A stretch of 64,000 nt of DNA from Sphingobium sp. EM0848 (lineage in GTDB: Bacteria > Pseudomonadota > Alphaproteobacteria > Sphingomonadales > Sphingomonadaceae). A program made the position numbers and the translations under genes. The notes beneath the pieces were generated by a model. The model was not told where the DNA came from, searched no databases, and saw nothing but the letters and a program-made list of their open reading frames with translations. The DNA is taken from contig NZ_JABXWB010000001.1 in assembly GCF_013375555.1 (NCBI RefSeq), forward strand, positions 2,809,501 through 2,873,500, read 5' to 3'. This document shows, one piece after another, positions 21,638 to 30,144 of this stretch. Every line of letters starts with the position of its first letter. The stretch's first letter is position 1.

Positions 21638-21694
21638 CCTCCATGTTATTATTGGAGGATTTATATGGCCGGGGTACCGGAGCCTTGTTCGTAG
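21638..21694 (+). other. Hairpin masking a Shine-Dalgarno, followed by a 9-codon micro-ORF
   Basis: CCTCCA (21638-21643) can pair perfectly with TGGAGG (21653-21658) across an A/T-rich 9-nt loop. TGGAGG is an ideal Shine-Dalgarno six bases before an ATG at 21665 that opens MAGVPEPCS and stops at 21692-21694. A rho-independent terminator follows at 21754-21783. This may be a small RNA or a leader peptide with hidden ribosome site; no downstream gene on the same strand continues from it. Confidence 0.35.
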
Positions 21695-21753
21695 GCGTCC
21701 GCGGTTGCGTGCTGGTGGATTAAATTGCTCGGTGGTAGACGAGCCAAAAATTA

Positions 21754-21783
21754 AAAAAGGCCGCCGACCGGCGACCCTTTTTA
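21754..21783 (+). terminator. Intrinsic terminator before the tRNA-Gly fragment
   Basis: AAAAAGG, a mismatch, and CGCCG pair with CGGCG and CCTTTTT, giving an interrupted stem followed by a T-rich run. It ends whatever RNA is made from the 21,640-21,750 stretch and isolates the island from thiC. Confidence 0.65.
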
Positions 21784-21806
21784 TTTCTTGTTTTCCCTAG
21801 GAAAAC

Positions 21807-21851
21807 TGGAGCGGGCGAAGGGATTCGAACCCTCGACCCCAACCTTGGCAA
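21807..21851 (-). other. Attachment site: 3' half of tRNA-Gly(GCC)
   Basis: Read on the minus strand, the 45 bases start at the anticodon loop (TTGCCAAGG), continue with GTTGGGGTCG, a T-arm GAGGG-TTCGAAT-CCCTT, the acceptor strand CGCCCGC, discriminator T and CCA. This is the 3' half of tRNA-Gly(GCC); the acceptor 5' strand, D-arm and anticodon 5' stem are missing from the flanking bases. A 3' tRNA fragment next to a tyrosine integrase is the usual product of site-specific integration. The CCA end faces thiC and the anticodon end faces the integrase, so this is the junction distal to the intact tRNA. Confidence 0.82.
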
Positions 21852-22031
21852 CTTCGATGAGCGGCTTCTCCAAGCTTTCCGAGCCTACCCCATACTACGA
21901 TTTGTTCAGTAGTTATTGATATTTAGCCTATCCTATCGTATCCTGCTGCTGGACGCAATTGGGCGTCCCGTGGAGACAATTTGGAGACAAAGCCCCTTTC
22001 GACGAGCTTTGTCTCCAACTGGAGGATCACG

Positions 22032-23381
22032 ATGGCAACCAGCAAACTGACCAAGCGCGCGATCGATGCGCTCGTGCCGCCGGTGAAGAAGCAGGCTGTC
22101 CTTTGGGACACGGAGGTGAAGGGCTTCGGCGTGCGGGTGCTGCCGTCCGGCCTCAAGACCTTCATCGTCCAGTATCGCAATGCCGAGGGCATCAAGCGCC
22201 GTATCAACATTGCGCGCTATGGCGTGCTGACCGTCGACCAGGCGCGCGATCAGGCCAAGCTCAAGCTGGCGGCCGTCATCGGCGGTGAAGACCCCGCCGA
22301 CGAAGTTCGCCAAGCGCGAAAAGGTATGACGGTCGAGGAGATGTGCGATTGGTATCTGACCGAAGCGCGGACGGGGAACATCCTCGGCCGCAAGAACCTG
22401 CCGATCAAGAAATCGTCGCTCGACATGGATGAGAGCCGGATCAGGACACACATCAAGCCGCTCCTAGGCAAGCGGGTCGTGAAGCATCTGACCATCGCGG
22501 ATGCCGAGCAGATGCAGACCGACGTGAAGGACGGGAAGACGGCGAAGCCGCGCAGCGGCGGCCGGGGTGGTATGGCGACCGGCGGCGCCGGTGTCGCGGC
22601 GCGCTGCGTGGGCACGCTCCAGGCCATCATCGGACATGCGAAGCATAAGGGCCTGCTCGACACTCATCCGACGCAGGGTGCGAAGAAGCTGGCTGGTAAG
22701 AAGAGGACGCGGCGTCTGAGCGCCGCCGAGATCGTGATAATGGGCAAGGCGATAGCCTATGCCCAGCGCAACGGCGAGAACCCCGTCGCTCTCGGTGTGC
22801 TGCGCATGCTGCTGCTGACCGGATACCGCCGGGAAGAAGCTCAGGCGATGCACCGCGCCTGGGTCAACGGGGCTGCTGGCTATGTCGCGTTCCCGGACAC
22901 CAAGGGGGGTGCGCAGCTTCGGGCGATCGGCCCTGCGGCTGTCAGGGTCATCGAGAACCAGCCCGGCATCGTGGGCAATCCGCACGCCTTCCCCTCGGAA
23001 GTCGGAACGGGGCCGTTCACGGCGGTCAGTGCCTGCATCCAGCGCGTTTGCGCACTGGCGGGAATCGAGGGCGTCACACCGCACACGCTGCGCCATACCT
23101 TCGGCAGCGTGGCCGGTGAGCTAGGTTTCTCGGAGCTGACGATCCGCGCCATGCTCGGCCACGCCTCACAGAATGTTACGCAGGACTATGTCCACATTGA
23201 CGAGGCACTGAAGCTCGCCGTGCGGCGGACATCGGATGAAATCGAGCGGCTGCTTGCTCTGGGCGCTGCGAAACTAGAGACGATGCGGCTCGCCGCTTGG
23301 ACCACAAAGAGTCGGGGTCGATGCGGCCACACCGCCGGATTCGAATCCCCATGTGGGAGCGTGATGGTGCGAACTGTGTAA
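22032..23381 (+). CDS. Tyrosine-type site-specific integrase (P4-like, DUF4102 N-terminus)
   Basis: This 449-residue recombinase starts at an ATG with a perfect GGAGGA ribosome site. The N-terminal arm-binding domain (LTKRAIDALVPPVKKQAVLWDTEVKGFGVRV) is the DUF4102 type of tRNA-targeting island integrases. The catalytic domain keeps the arginine in LLTGYRREEA, the HxxR box HTLRHTFG, the histidine in LGHAS and the nucleophilic tyrosine in TQDYVHI. All catalytic residues are present, so it may be active. The last 35 or so residues after ALGAA show no family character and may be a recombined tail. It lies 180 bases inside the tRNA-Gly fragment. Confidence 0.93.
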   Translation: MATSKLTKRAIDALVPPVKKQAVLWDTEVKGFGVRVLPSGLKTFIVQYRNAEGIKRRINIARYGVLTVDQARDQAKLKLAAVIGGEDPADEVRQARKGMTVEEMCDWYLTEARTGNILGRKNLPIKKSSLDMDESRIRTHIKPLLGKRVVKHLTIADAEQMQTDVKDGKTAKPRSGGRGGMATGGAGVAARCVGTLQAIIGHAKHKGLLDTHPTQGAKKLAGKKRTRRLSAAEIVIMGKAIAYAQRNGENPVALGVLRMLLLTGYRREEAQAMHRAWVNGAAGYVAFPDTKGGAQLRAIGPAAVRVIENQPGIVGNPHAFPSEVGTGPFTAVSACIQRVCALAGIEGVTPHTLRHTFGSVAGELGFSELTIRAMLGHASQNVTQDYVHIDEALKLAVRRTSDEIERLLALGAAKLETMRLAAWTTKSRGRCGHTAGFESPCGSVMVRTV

Positions 23382-23654
23382 ATCGAAAATTGTGAGAGAC
23401 GGAGCAACATGCTTGCGCGGCGGGCGATGGCGACGACCAGAACTGGATCTTCCGGCCTCGCTCACTGTGCGGGCTTCGATAATCGCAAAGTTCAACTTGC
23501 TTGGAGGACGATCGGACTTCGTCGCTCCAACCTGCCTGATCCCGATCAAATTACCCGCTAATCACGCATGATCCCGACCGGGAGGCAGAGCTTCAAAACT
23601 GCCGTATAGCCCCTTAAAAAACAGGAGCGGATAACCGGGAGGTCCTTCCTCCAG

Positions 23655-23963
23655 CTATTCCACAAAACCAATCACGATTTCATGGTCACCTGCATCATGT
23701 ATTTGCGAAATCTTACAGCCGACCCATGCTAACGCTCCCTCTACTCGCAGGAAGCCGTCCTGCATCGACAGGTTCAGACCCGCTATCGCTTCGTTGGGCT
23801 CTGCACGAAAGATGGACTGGCACAAATCAATATGCTCGATCGCGAGAACGTTCACGCAGAATTTCCCGGTCTCCCGAATAGATGTCCAACTCCTCGATGC
23901 GTTAGACGGCATAAAGGCCACCAAAGGGGGGTCGATGGAAACGGAGGTGAATGTTCCGACAAC
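23655..23963 (-). pseudogene. Flavin reductase remnant, truncated at both ends
   Basis: The reading frame gives VVGTFTSVSIDPPLVAFMPS followed by SWTSIRETGKFCVNVLA and GALAWVGCKISQIHDAGDHE, clear segments of the FMN/FAD flavin reductase domain that supplies reduced flavin to two-component monooxygenases. About 100 residues remain of the usual 160-180. Upstream, an in-frame stop lies just before VVGTFTS where the family needs about 40 more residues. Downstream it ends at IGFVE, before the C-terminal strands. No start codon precedes the conserved part. It is judged a decayed gene, though reduced-length function cannot be excluded. The gaps on either side (23382-23654 and 23964-24100) show no gene. 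Confidence 0.65.
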
Positions 23964-24100
23964 CTAAGTAATTGGCCGGCGCATTTCGTCACCAGATATT
24001 ATAACACAAACGCTGGTTGGATGGTTACCGAGGACACGGCGAAAGTAACGTTCGTCTATTTTTATATGGGCGATGTGCCCTTCCGGAATTTCCGAACTCA

Positions 24101-25129
24101 TCACGATTTCCTGGCCGTCATATCAAGTGCGACATCGACAATCATGTCTTCCTGGCCACCGACCATTTTGCGTTTACCAAGTTCGACCAGAATCGCGCGG
24201 GTATCGACGCCATATTCCACACTCGCCTTCTCTGCATGACGCAGGAAGCTGGAATAAACGCCGGCATAGCCCAACGTCAGCGTTTCGCGGTCAACCCGTA
24301 CCGGGCGGTCCTGCAGCGGACGCACCAGTTCTTCCGCCGCATCCATGAGCGCGTAGAGATCGGTGCCATGGTTCCAACCCATCCGGTCGGCGGCCGCGAT
24401 GAATACTTCGAGCGGCGCGTTACCCGCTCCCGCGCCCATGCCCGCCAGCGAGGCATCGACCCGGATCGCGCCGTTCTGCACCGCGACAATGCTGTTGGCG
24501 ACGCCCAGCGAAAGGTTGTGGTGCGCGTGCACGCCGCGCTGCGTCTCCGGCTTGAGCACCCGGTCATAGGCCTGGAGCCGCGCGGCATAATCGTCCATCG
24601 ACATGGCCCCGCCGCTGTCGGTGACATAGACGCAATGCGCGCCATAGCTTTCCATCAGCTTGGCCTGGCCGGCGAGCGCGTCGGGCGGCGACATATGGCT
24701 CATCATCAGGAAGCCCGACACGTCCATACCAAGCCCGCACGCGTATTCGATATGCTGCCTGGCGACATCAGCTTCGGTGCAATGGGTGGCGACCCGCACC
24801 GAGCGCACGCCCAGCTCATAGGCATGCTTGAGATCATGAATCGTGCCGATGCCAGGCAGCAGCAGGGTAGTAAGGACGGCATGTTCGAGCACCTCGGCCA
24901 CCGCGCCGATCCAGTCCCAATCGGTATGGGCGCCGAAGCCGTAGTTGAACGAGGAACCCGACAGCCCGTCTCCATGCGCGACTTCGATGGCATCGACTTT
25001 CGCCCGGTCAAGCGCCCTGGCGATCGCCTGGACGTGGTCCAACCCGTACTGGTGGCGGATGGCGTGCATCCCGTCGCGCAGGGTGACATCCTGGATATAG
25101 AGCTTGGTGGTGGTCGGATCGAAGCTCAT
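24101..25129 (-). CDS. mhpE: 4-hydroxy-2-oxovalerate aldolase
   Basis: This 342-residue class II aldolase of the HMGL-like TIM-barrel family splits 4-hydroxy-2-oxovalerate into pyruvate and acetaldehyde. The N-terminal metal and substrate motif [14 protein letters not shown] and the metal-binding pair in [11 protein letters not shown] are present, along with the C-terminal helical domain that contacts the dehydrogenase. Its start overlaps the dehydrogenase stop (ATGA), matching the known physical channeling complex of this pair. It is the last gene of the leftward lower meta-pathway operon. Equivalent names in other pathways are BphI, DmpG and HsaF. Confidence 0.94.
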   Translation of the reverse strand: MSFDPTTTKLYIQDVTLRDGMHAIRHQYGLDHVQAIARALDRAKVDAIEVAHGDGLSGSSFNYGFGAHTDWDWIGAVAEVLEHAVLTTLLLPGIGTIHDLKHAYELGVRSVRVATHCTEADVARQHIEYACGLGMDVSGFLMMSHMSPPDALAGQAKLMESYGAHCVYVTDSGGAMSMDDYAARLQAYDRVLKPETQRGVHAHHNLSLGVANSIVAVQNGAIRVDASLAGMGAGAGNAPLEVFIAAADRMGWNHGTDLYALMDAAEELVRPLQDRPVRVDRETLTLGYAGVYSSFLRHAEKASVEYGVDTRAILVELGKRKMVGGQEDMIVDVALDMTARKS

Positions 25130-26070
25130 GCCGCGCTTCCTTCATGCATTCTGGCCGCCATGCGTTCGGCGGTCCTGAGCGCCGCCGACGTCATGATGTC
25201 GAGATTGCCGGCATAGGCCGGGAGATAGTGGGCCGCGCCCTCCACTTCGAGGAAGACGGAGACCTTGAGCCCGGTGAACTCGCCGTTCATCTCGGGAATG
25301 CGTAGCGGCTGGTTCGAACCGATATGCTCGAACTGGACCTCCTGCTTCAGCCGATAGCCGGGAACATAAGTCTGCACCTGGGCGACCATGTCCTTGACCG
25401 ATTGCGCGATTAACGCCTGATCGCCGTCCTCGCACAGGCAATAGACGGTATCGCGCATAATCAGCGGCGGTTCGGCCGGGTTCAGCACGATGATCGCCTT
25501 GCCCCGCGTCGCTCCGCCGACATCGACGATTGCCTGGCTGGTGGTTTCGGTGAACTCGTCGATATTGGCGCGGGTGCCGGGCCCGGCGCTCTTGGACGCG
25601 ATGGACGCGACGATCTCGCCGTAATGCACTTTGGCGACGCGGTTGATCGCATGCACTATAGGAATGGTCGCCTGGCCGCCGCAGGTGACCATGTTGACGT
25701 TGGGCGCGTCGAGATTGGCGCTGCCGTTGACGGGCGGGATCGTATAGGGGCCGATGGCCGCAGGCGTCAGGTCGATCACGCGCTTGCCCGCCGCGCGCAG
25801 CAGCGAATCGTGATGCTTGTGCGCCCCGGCCGACGTCGCATCGAACACGATCTCGATCTCAGAAAATTCCGGCATGGCGATCAGGCCTTCCACGCCCCCG
25901 GGCGTGATTGGCACGCCCATGCGCCGGGCCCGCTTCAGCCCGTCGGATTCGGGATCGATGCCCACGAACGCGGCCATCTCTAGCGTGTCGGACAGTCTCA
26001 TGACCTTGATCATCAGGTCGGTGCCAATATTGCCCGAGCCGATGATCGCGACTTTCGTCTTCGTGCCCAT
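25126..26070 (-). CDS. mhpF: Acetaldehyde dehydrogenase (acylating)
   Basis: This 314-residue enzyme oxidises acetaldehyde with NAD and CoA to acetyl-CoA. A Rossmann motif [13 protein letters not shown] (8-20) and the catalytic cysteine in [14 protein letters not shown] (C130) are clear. The start at 26070 follows the hydratase stop by four bases; the open frame extends further upstream into the hydratase gene but that part has no family similarity. It works as a complex with the aldolase encoded immediately after it. Equivalent to BphJ, DmpF and HsaG. Confidence 0.95.
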   Translation of the reverse strand: MGTKTKVAIIGSGNIGTDLMIKVMRLSDTLEMAAFVGIDPESDGLKRARRMGVPITPGGVEGLIAMPEFSEIEIVFDATSAGAHKHHDSLLRAAGKRVIDLTPAAIGPYTIPPVNGSANLDAPNVNMVTCGGQATIPIVHAINRVAKVHYGEIVASIASKSAGPGTRANIDEFTETTSQAIVDVGGATRGKAIIVLNPAEPPLIMRDTVYCLCEDGDQALIAQSVKDMVAQVQTYVPGYRLKQEVQFEHIGSNQPLRIPEMNGEFTGLKVSVFLEVEGAAHYLPAYAGNLDIMTSAALRTAERMAARMHEGSAA

Positions 26071-26074
26071 AATC

Positions 26075-26860
26075 CTAGCTTTCGTAAGTGAAACCGACGG
26101 AGCCGAGCCCGCCAATTGTGGCCTTCACGCTGTCGCCCGGCTGCAGCGCCACCATGGGGCCGAGCGCGCCCGTCAGCACGACATCGCCCTTGCGCAGCGG
26201 CTCGCCGCGTTCGGCCAGCGTGTTGGCCAGCCAGGTCGCCGCGTTCAGCGGATGACCGAGGCAGGCCACACCGGCACCGAGCGAGGCCACGGCGCCGTTG
26301 ACTTCCAGCGCCATGCCGCATGTCCAAAGGTCCAGCCCGGCAAGCGGCTTGCGGTCCTTGCCAAGAACGAACATCGCGGAAGAACCGTTATCGGCGACGG
26401 TGTCGGCGAAGGTGATTTTCCAGTCCGCGATCCGGCTGTCGACGATCTCGATGGCTGCAACCACGCTCTCGACCGCCGCCGCAAGCTCCTCGCGGGTAAC
26501 GGTGTGGGCTGGAAAATCGTCGCCAATGACAAACGCGACCTCGGCTTCCGCTTTCGGTTGGAGTAGCCTGCCTGATGGCAGTGCATCGCCATCAGGCAAT
26601 TCCATATCCTCGAACAGGACACCGAAATCCGGCTGATCGACGCCGAGTTGCTGCTGCACCGCCTTCGCTGTCAGCCCGACCTTGCGCCCGATAATCCGGC
26701 GTCCCGCCGCTTCCCAAAAGCGCGTGTTGATAGCCTGGATGGCATAGGCTGCTTCTACATCACGGGGATCGAGGTCATCGCGCATCGGGGGAATTGCCTG
26801 ACCGGCATATGCCTCGCGAAGCCGCGCGGCCAGATCGTTCCAGATGGATGTGTTCACCAT
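26075..26860 (-). CDS. mhpD: 2-keto-4-pentenoate hydratase
   Basis: This 261-residue enzyme of the fumarylacetoacetate-hydrolase-like family adds water to 2-hydroxypenta-2,4-dienoate to give 4-hydroxy-2-oxovalerate. Typical segments are [33 protein letters not shown] (metal-binding glutamates), [12 protein letters not shown] and the C-terminal [21 protein letters not shown]. The ATG at 26860 has an AGGAG ribosome site five bases away. It is the first gene of the operon and is divergent from the IclR regulator. Equivalent to BphH, DmpE and HsaE. Confidence 0.94.
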   Translation of the reverse strand: MVNTSIWNDLAARLREAYAGQAIPPMRDDLDPRDVEAAYAIQAINTRFWEAAGRRIIGRKVGLTAKAVQQQLGVDQPDFGVLFEDMELPDGDALPSGRLLQPKAEAEVAFVIGDDFPAHTVTREELAAAVESVVAAIEIVDSRIADWKITFADTVADNGSSAMFVLGKDRKPLAGLDLWTCGMALEVNGAVASLGAGVACLGHPLNAATWLANTLAERGEPLRKGDVVLTGALGPMVALQPGDSVKATIGGLGSVGFTYES

Positions 26861-26946
26861 CGTCACTCCTAAACAAGATATCGCTAGTCGACGTAATAAG
26901 GAGTCTGCGCTGGCTCAATCACGCTTTACTCCGTATAACTCACGAA

Positions 26947-27714
26947 ATGAGACAAGGTACACCCAGGCTAAACTCGCTCGATCGCTCGCTGGACCTCCTC
27001 GAGTGCATCATTCTCGATCAAGGGCGCAGACCGGCGCATGAAATCGGGCGACAGCTCAACCTCAAGCGCGCGACTGTCTACCGTATAGTCAAGTCTCTTG
27101 AGGAATTTGGCCAATTGCGCGCGTGTCGACGAGGCCATTATGTCGCCGGGCCCCGGATTTTACATATGCTGGCATCGGTCGATCCTCATCACATTCATGC
27201 GGAAATTGCACGACCACTGATACGGAAACTTGCCAAATCGGTGGGGCATACCGTCCATCTGGGCGTCCTGGAAGGAGACATGACGACCTACCTGGTCAAG
27301 GAAGGGCGTGTCGACGACGGCTTGCTCACCCGCGAAGACATGCAGCTCGAATCCTATTGTTCCGGCATTGGCAAGGTGCTGCTTGCCTATCTGTCCGAGG
27401 CGGACCGGCAACGCTATTTGTCCGGCGGACCTTTCGTGCGCTTGACGCAAAATACTATCGTTGATCCGGACGCGCTTCGCGAACATCTGCAAACCGTCAG
27501 AGCCTCGGGCTATGCAATCGACGATCGCGAGATCGCTCCCGATCTTTGCTGCCTGGCTGTCCCCATCTTGCAACCCGATCGCTCCGCTACGCTGGCTCTA
27601 TCCGTCTCAAGCATCGATCAGCGGAAGTTTGAGAAATCCCACGACGCCCTGCTTCGAAAGCTCACGCAAACATCAGAGCAAATTGCGCGGCGTTTATGGG
27701 TTGAGACGGTCTGA
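26947..27714 (+). CDS. IclR-family transcriptional regulator
   Basis: This 255-residue regulator has an N-terminal winged helix-turn-helix (about 10-70: SLDRSLDLLECIILDQGRRP, then RQLNLKRATVYRIVKSLEEFG) and the IclR effector domain with the conserved LESYCSGIGKVLLAYL and IDDREIAPDLCCLAVPI segments. IclR proteins often control aromatic pathways. It is divergent from the lower meta-pathway operon with an 86-bp shared control region, so it is the likely regulator of that operon. The start at 26947 gives the normal family length; the frame extends upstream but overlaps the hydratase gene. Confidence 0.9.
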   Translation: MRQGTPRLNSLDRSLDLLECIILDQGRRPAHEIGRQLNLKRATVYRIVKSLEEFGQLRACRRGHYVAGPRILHMLASVDPHHIHAEIARPLIRKLAKSVGHTVHLGVLEGDMTTYLVKEGRVDDGLLTREDMQLESYCSGIGKVLLAYLSEADRQRYLSGGPFVRLTQNTIVDPDALREHLQTVRASGYAIDDREIAPDLCCLAVPILQPDRSATLALSVSSIDQRKFEKSHDALLRKLTQTSEQIARRLWVETV

Positions 27715-27821
27715 GTCCCGCATTCGATGGGGAAAGCTGAAAGCGGCTTTGAGCGGACTATCATCGGGTGACATTGCCTCTTGCTAAGGGCGCCATCCAG
27801 ATGCTGGCGGGCGCCCATGGA

Positions 27822-27850
27822 TTGACAATCTATCGATTCAGATGGATGTT
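27822..27850 (+). promoter_or_regulatory. Candidate sigma-70 promoter upstream of the GntR gene
   Basis: A perfect TTGACA (27822-27827) is followed 17 bases later by GATGTT, a weak -10. ATCGAT occurs on both sides (27832-27837 and 27851-27856), the second inside the palindrome TTATCGATAA, which could be an operator. The rest of the 250-bp gap after the IclR gene shows no coding region. Confidence 0.35.
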
Positions 27851-27964
27851 ATCGATAAATCGACATGCCGGGTCGGATCAGCAAGATCGCACGCCAGCAT
27901 GGATCAAGACAGTGATGCGAAAATCGCGCGCTGCGCATGCAAGTGGAGAGGGAGTTTCGGTTTC

Positions 27965-28723
27965 ATGGCCGATGATGTTGCGTTCGGTATTACTTCAGGC
28001 CGGGCTGATAGAAATGGCATCCGGTTGCCGGGCCGTATCGTGGCCGAGGTGGACGCCAAGACGCTTTCCGAGCGGACATATGAACAGATCCGAGCCGACA
28101 TTCAGTCCGGGATGCTTGCGCCTGGCTCGAAACTGTCCACCATAGCGCTCAAGAACAAATATGGCACAAGTCTGAGCACTGTTCGCGAGGCGCTCACCCA
28201 GCTTGCGGGAAATGCGCTCGTAACGCAGGAAGGCCGGAAGGGGTTTCGAGTAGCGCCGGTCTCGCAGGACGATCTTCAGGATCTGATCTTCATTCGCAAG
28301 TTGCTCGAAGGCGCGGCCATTGCCCGCTCGATCAGCTTCGGCGGCGACGCATGGGAAAGCGCGGTTGTCGGCGCCTATCACGAGCTTCAGCATGTCGAAA
28401 AGCGTCTCGCGGCGGCGATCGCGCGGGACGGCGAGGAAGAAATTTCTCGTCTGGACTCGATCTGGGACGAAAAGAACGACCAATTCCACATGGCCGTTGT
28501 TTCGGCGTGTGAATCGCCTCGTCTTCTCCAGCTATATCGGGATCTTTACGAACACACCGCCCGATACAGGCGGGTGACGTTCAAGCGTGCGGCCCCTGTC
28601 CTCAGAACGGTTGATGAGGAGCACAAGAATATCTTCGAAGCGGTCATCGCGAGAAATATCGAGAAGGCGCAAGCCTTTTCGGCCGAACATCTGGAAGGAA
28701 TACTGAGCTATTTCACGAAATGA
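27965..28723 (+). CDS. GntR-family regulator with FCD ligand domain
   Basis: This protein of about 252 residues has an N-terminal winged helix (about 30-95: LSERTYEQIRADIQSGMLAP, then STIALKNKYGTSLSTVREAL) and an all-helical FCD domain with the metal-binding aspartate and histidines in WDEKNDQFHMAVVSACESP and EEHKNIFEAVIARN. FadR/VanR-type members sense carboxylic acids. The start is uncertain: ATG 27965 has a purine-rich site ten bases upstream, while the frame is open to 27842. It lies between the IclR and AraC regulators on the same strand. Confidence 0.85.
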   Translation: MADDVAFGITSGRADRNGIRLPGRIVAEVDAKTLSERTYEQIRADIQSGMLAPGSKLSTIALKNKYGTSLSTVREALTQLAGNALVTQEGRKGFRVAPVSQDDLQDLIFIRKLLEGAAIARSISFGGDAWESAVVGAYHELQHVEKRLAAAIARDGEEEISRLDSIWDEKNDQFHMAVVSACESPRLLQLYRDLYEHTARYRRVTFKRAAPVLRTVDEEHKNIFEAVIARNIEKAQAFSAEHLEGILSYFTK

Positions 28724-28769
28724 GATTGAGTGAATTACAACAGGAGGGTGAGAGGATCATGCAGGGACC

Positions 28770-29561
28770 ATGAGTCTACAGGAGACAATCACTACCAGGA
28801 ATGTTGTTATCGAAGGACGAAAGCGTCAGGTCGAAGCAATTTCCGCAAAGCGCCTTGTAGCCGTTGGTTACACGGAGGATCTCCACAGCCATGATGAGGC
28901 TCAGCTTCTTCTGGTTGTTCGGGGCATGGCGACATTCGATGTCGGAAAAAGCCGCTGGCTGGTATCGCCGCAAAGCGCGATATGGATACCGGCTGGCGTA
29001 GAACATTGCATGAGCAGCACGGGCGAAGTCGAGCTGCATTGCCTGTATCTCAAATCCTCTTTCCTGGATCTGCCATTTTCAGGCACCCGGGCCTTGAATG
29101 TCCCGCCATTGATGCGAGAGTTGATATTCGAGATGTCGAACCTGCCGGAACGCATCAATGTCAATGGTCCCCATGCCCGTCTGACCAGGGCGCTCATCGA
29201 CCAGCTCGCGCGAACACCAGTCGGCCCTCGACAGGTGGCGATGCCTGAGCACCCAAAGCTGCGAAGGGTTGCCGACGCCTTGATTGTTGACCCTTCCGAA
29301 AGGAGGACGGTTTCCGAATGGGCCAAAGCAATCGGGATGAGCGAACGCACATTCCAGCGGACTTTTTTGCAGGAAACGGGGATGAGCTTCGGTGTTTGGC
29401 GGCGTCAGCTCCACATCCTGCTGGCGCTTCAACGTCTCGGCGAGGGCGAAGCCGTCCAGACCATTGCTTACTTTCTTGGCTATGACAGCCCAAGTGCGTT
29501 TACAGAGATGTTTCGTAAGACCGTGGGAAAGCCGCCGATGAAGTTCTTGACCGAGCATTGA
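28770..29561 (+). CDS. AraC-family regulator with cupin sensor domain
   Basis: This 263-residue regulator has an N-terminal cupin-like domain (about 30-120, with DLHSHDEAQLLLVVRGMATF and PQSAIWIPAGVEHCM) and a C-terminal double helix-turn-helix (about 175-260, including ERRTVSEWAKAIGMSERTFQ and the second-helix motif IAYFLGYDSPSAFTEMFRKT). This cupin-AraC form is common for regulators of aromatic or transport genes. It follows the GntR gene by 46 bases and may be co-transcribed. Target genes are not evident. Confidence 0.88.
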   Translation: MSLQETITTRNVVIEGRKRQVEAISAKRLVAVGYTEDLHSHDEAQLLLVVRGMATFDVGKSRWLVSPQSAIWIPAGVEHCMSSTGEVELHCLYLKSSFLDLPFSGTRALNVPPLMRELIFEMSNLPERINVNGPHARLTRALIDQLARTPVGPRQVAMPEHPKLRRVADALIVDPSERRTVSEWAKAIGMSERTFQRTFLQETGMSFGVWRRQLHILLALQRLGEGEAVQTIAYFLGYDSPSAFTEMFRKTVGKPPMKFLTEH

Positions 29562-29650
29562 CCGATATTAGACAGACACATTGATATACCTCGCTCTACC
29601 TCGCGTTGCCGATCCGATCATGAACAGGCACTTGAGCGATCTAGCCGAAC

Positions 29651-30052
29651 TCAGTTGTCGAAGGTCCCCTGATATTCGGGAGCGGCGTCGACGCGGGTAT
29701 TGATCTCGAACATCACACCGCCGGGCGCACGGCAGAAGAAGCGCGAGCCCCTGTCGTTGTTGAAGACGCCAGTTTCCATATGGACGCCGTCAGCCTTGAA
29801 GCGGTCATGCATATCACGGACGGCTTCGACGCTGGGCAGTTCGAAACCAATATGAAAATTTTGTGGCCAATCGGGCGTATACCCCTCGGCCTTATCGATC
29901 ACCACATCGAATCCCGGATATTTGAGGACATAGGAGCCTCCAACCTCCGCCGACAGGGTAAAACCCAGATACGTCATAAAGAACTCAGCCGTCGCCAGGC
30001 CATCGTTGGACGGAAAGCTGAGGTGATTGAGCTTCATGCTTGTGCCTGGCAT
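29651..30052 (-). CDS. VOC (glyoxalase/dioxygenase) superfamily protein
   Basis: This single-module protein of about 133 residues has two beta-alpha-beta-beta-beta repeats of the VOC fold. Metal-ligand candidates are the histidine in MKLNHLSFPS, the histidine in NFHIGFELPS and the glutamate in GGVMFEINTR. It may be an isomerase, a lyase or a small binding protein; one module normally dimerises. Three in-frame ATGs exist (30079, 30052, 30037); 30052 is chosen as a compromise of spacing and length. It is the last gene of the leftward operon, 92 bases after the TonB receptor gene. Confidence 0.72.
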   Translation of the reverse strand: MPGTSMKLNHLSFPSNDGLATAEFFMTYLGFTLSAEVGGSYVLKYPGFDVVIDKAEGYTPDWPQNFHIGFELPSVEAVRDMHDRFKADGVHMETGVFNNDRGSRFFCRAPGGVMFEINTRVDAAPEYQGTFDN

Positions 30053-30144
30053 CGTCGTATCGCTCCGTAAGCTGTTCATTCGATGGGCCAGGGCAAGTCG
30101 CGGTCAATATTACCGCTATTTGCCCCGCCCTTTTGCCACTGCTC

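Noticed and set aside
23337..23348. The palindrome GGATTCGAATCC inside the end of the integrase gene, which resembles a tRNA T-loop.
   Set aside because: The flanking bases cannot form a T-stem or acceptor stem on either strand, so it is not a second tRNA fragment.
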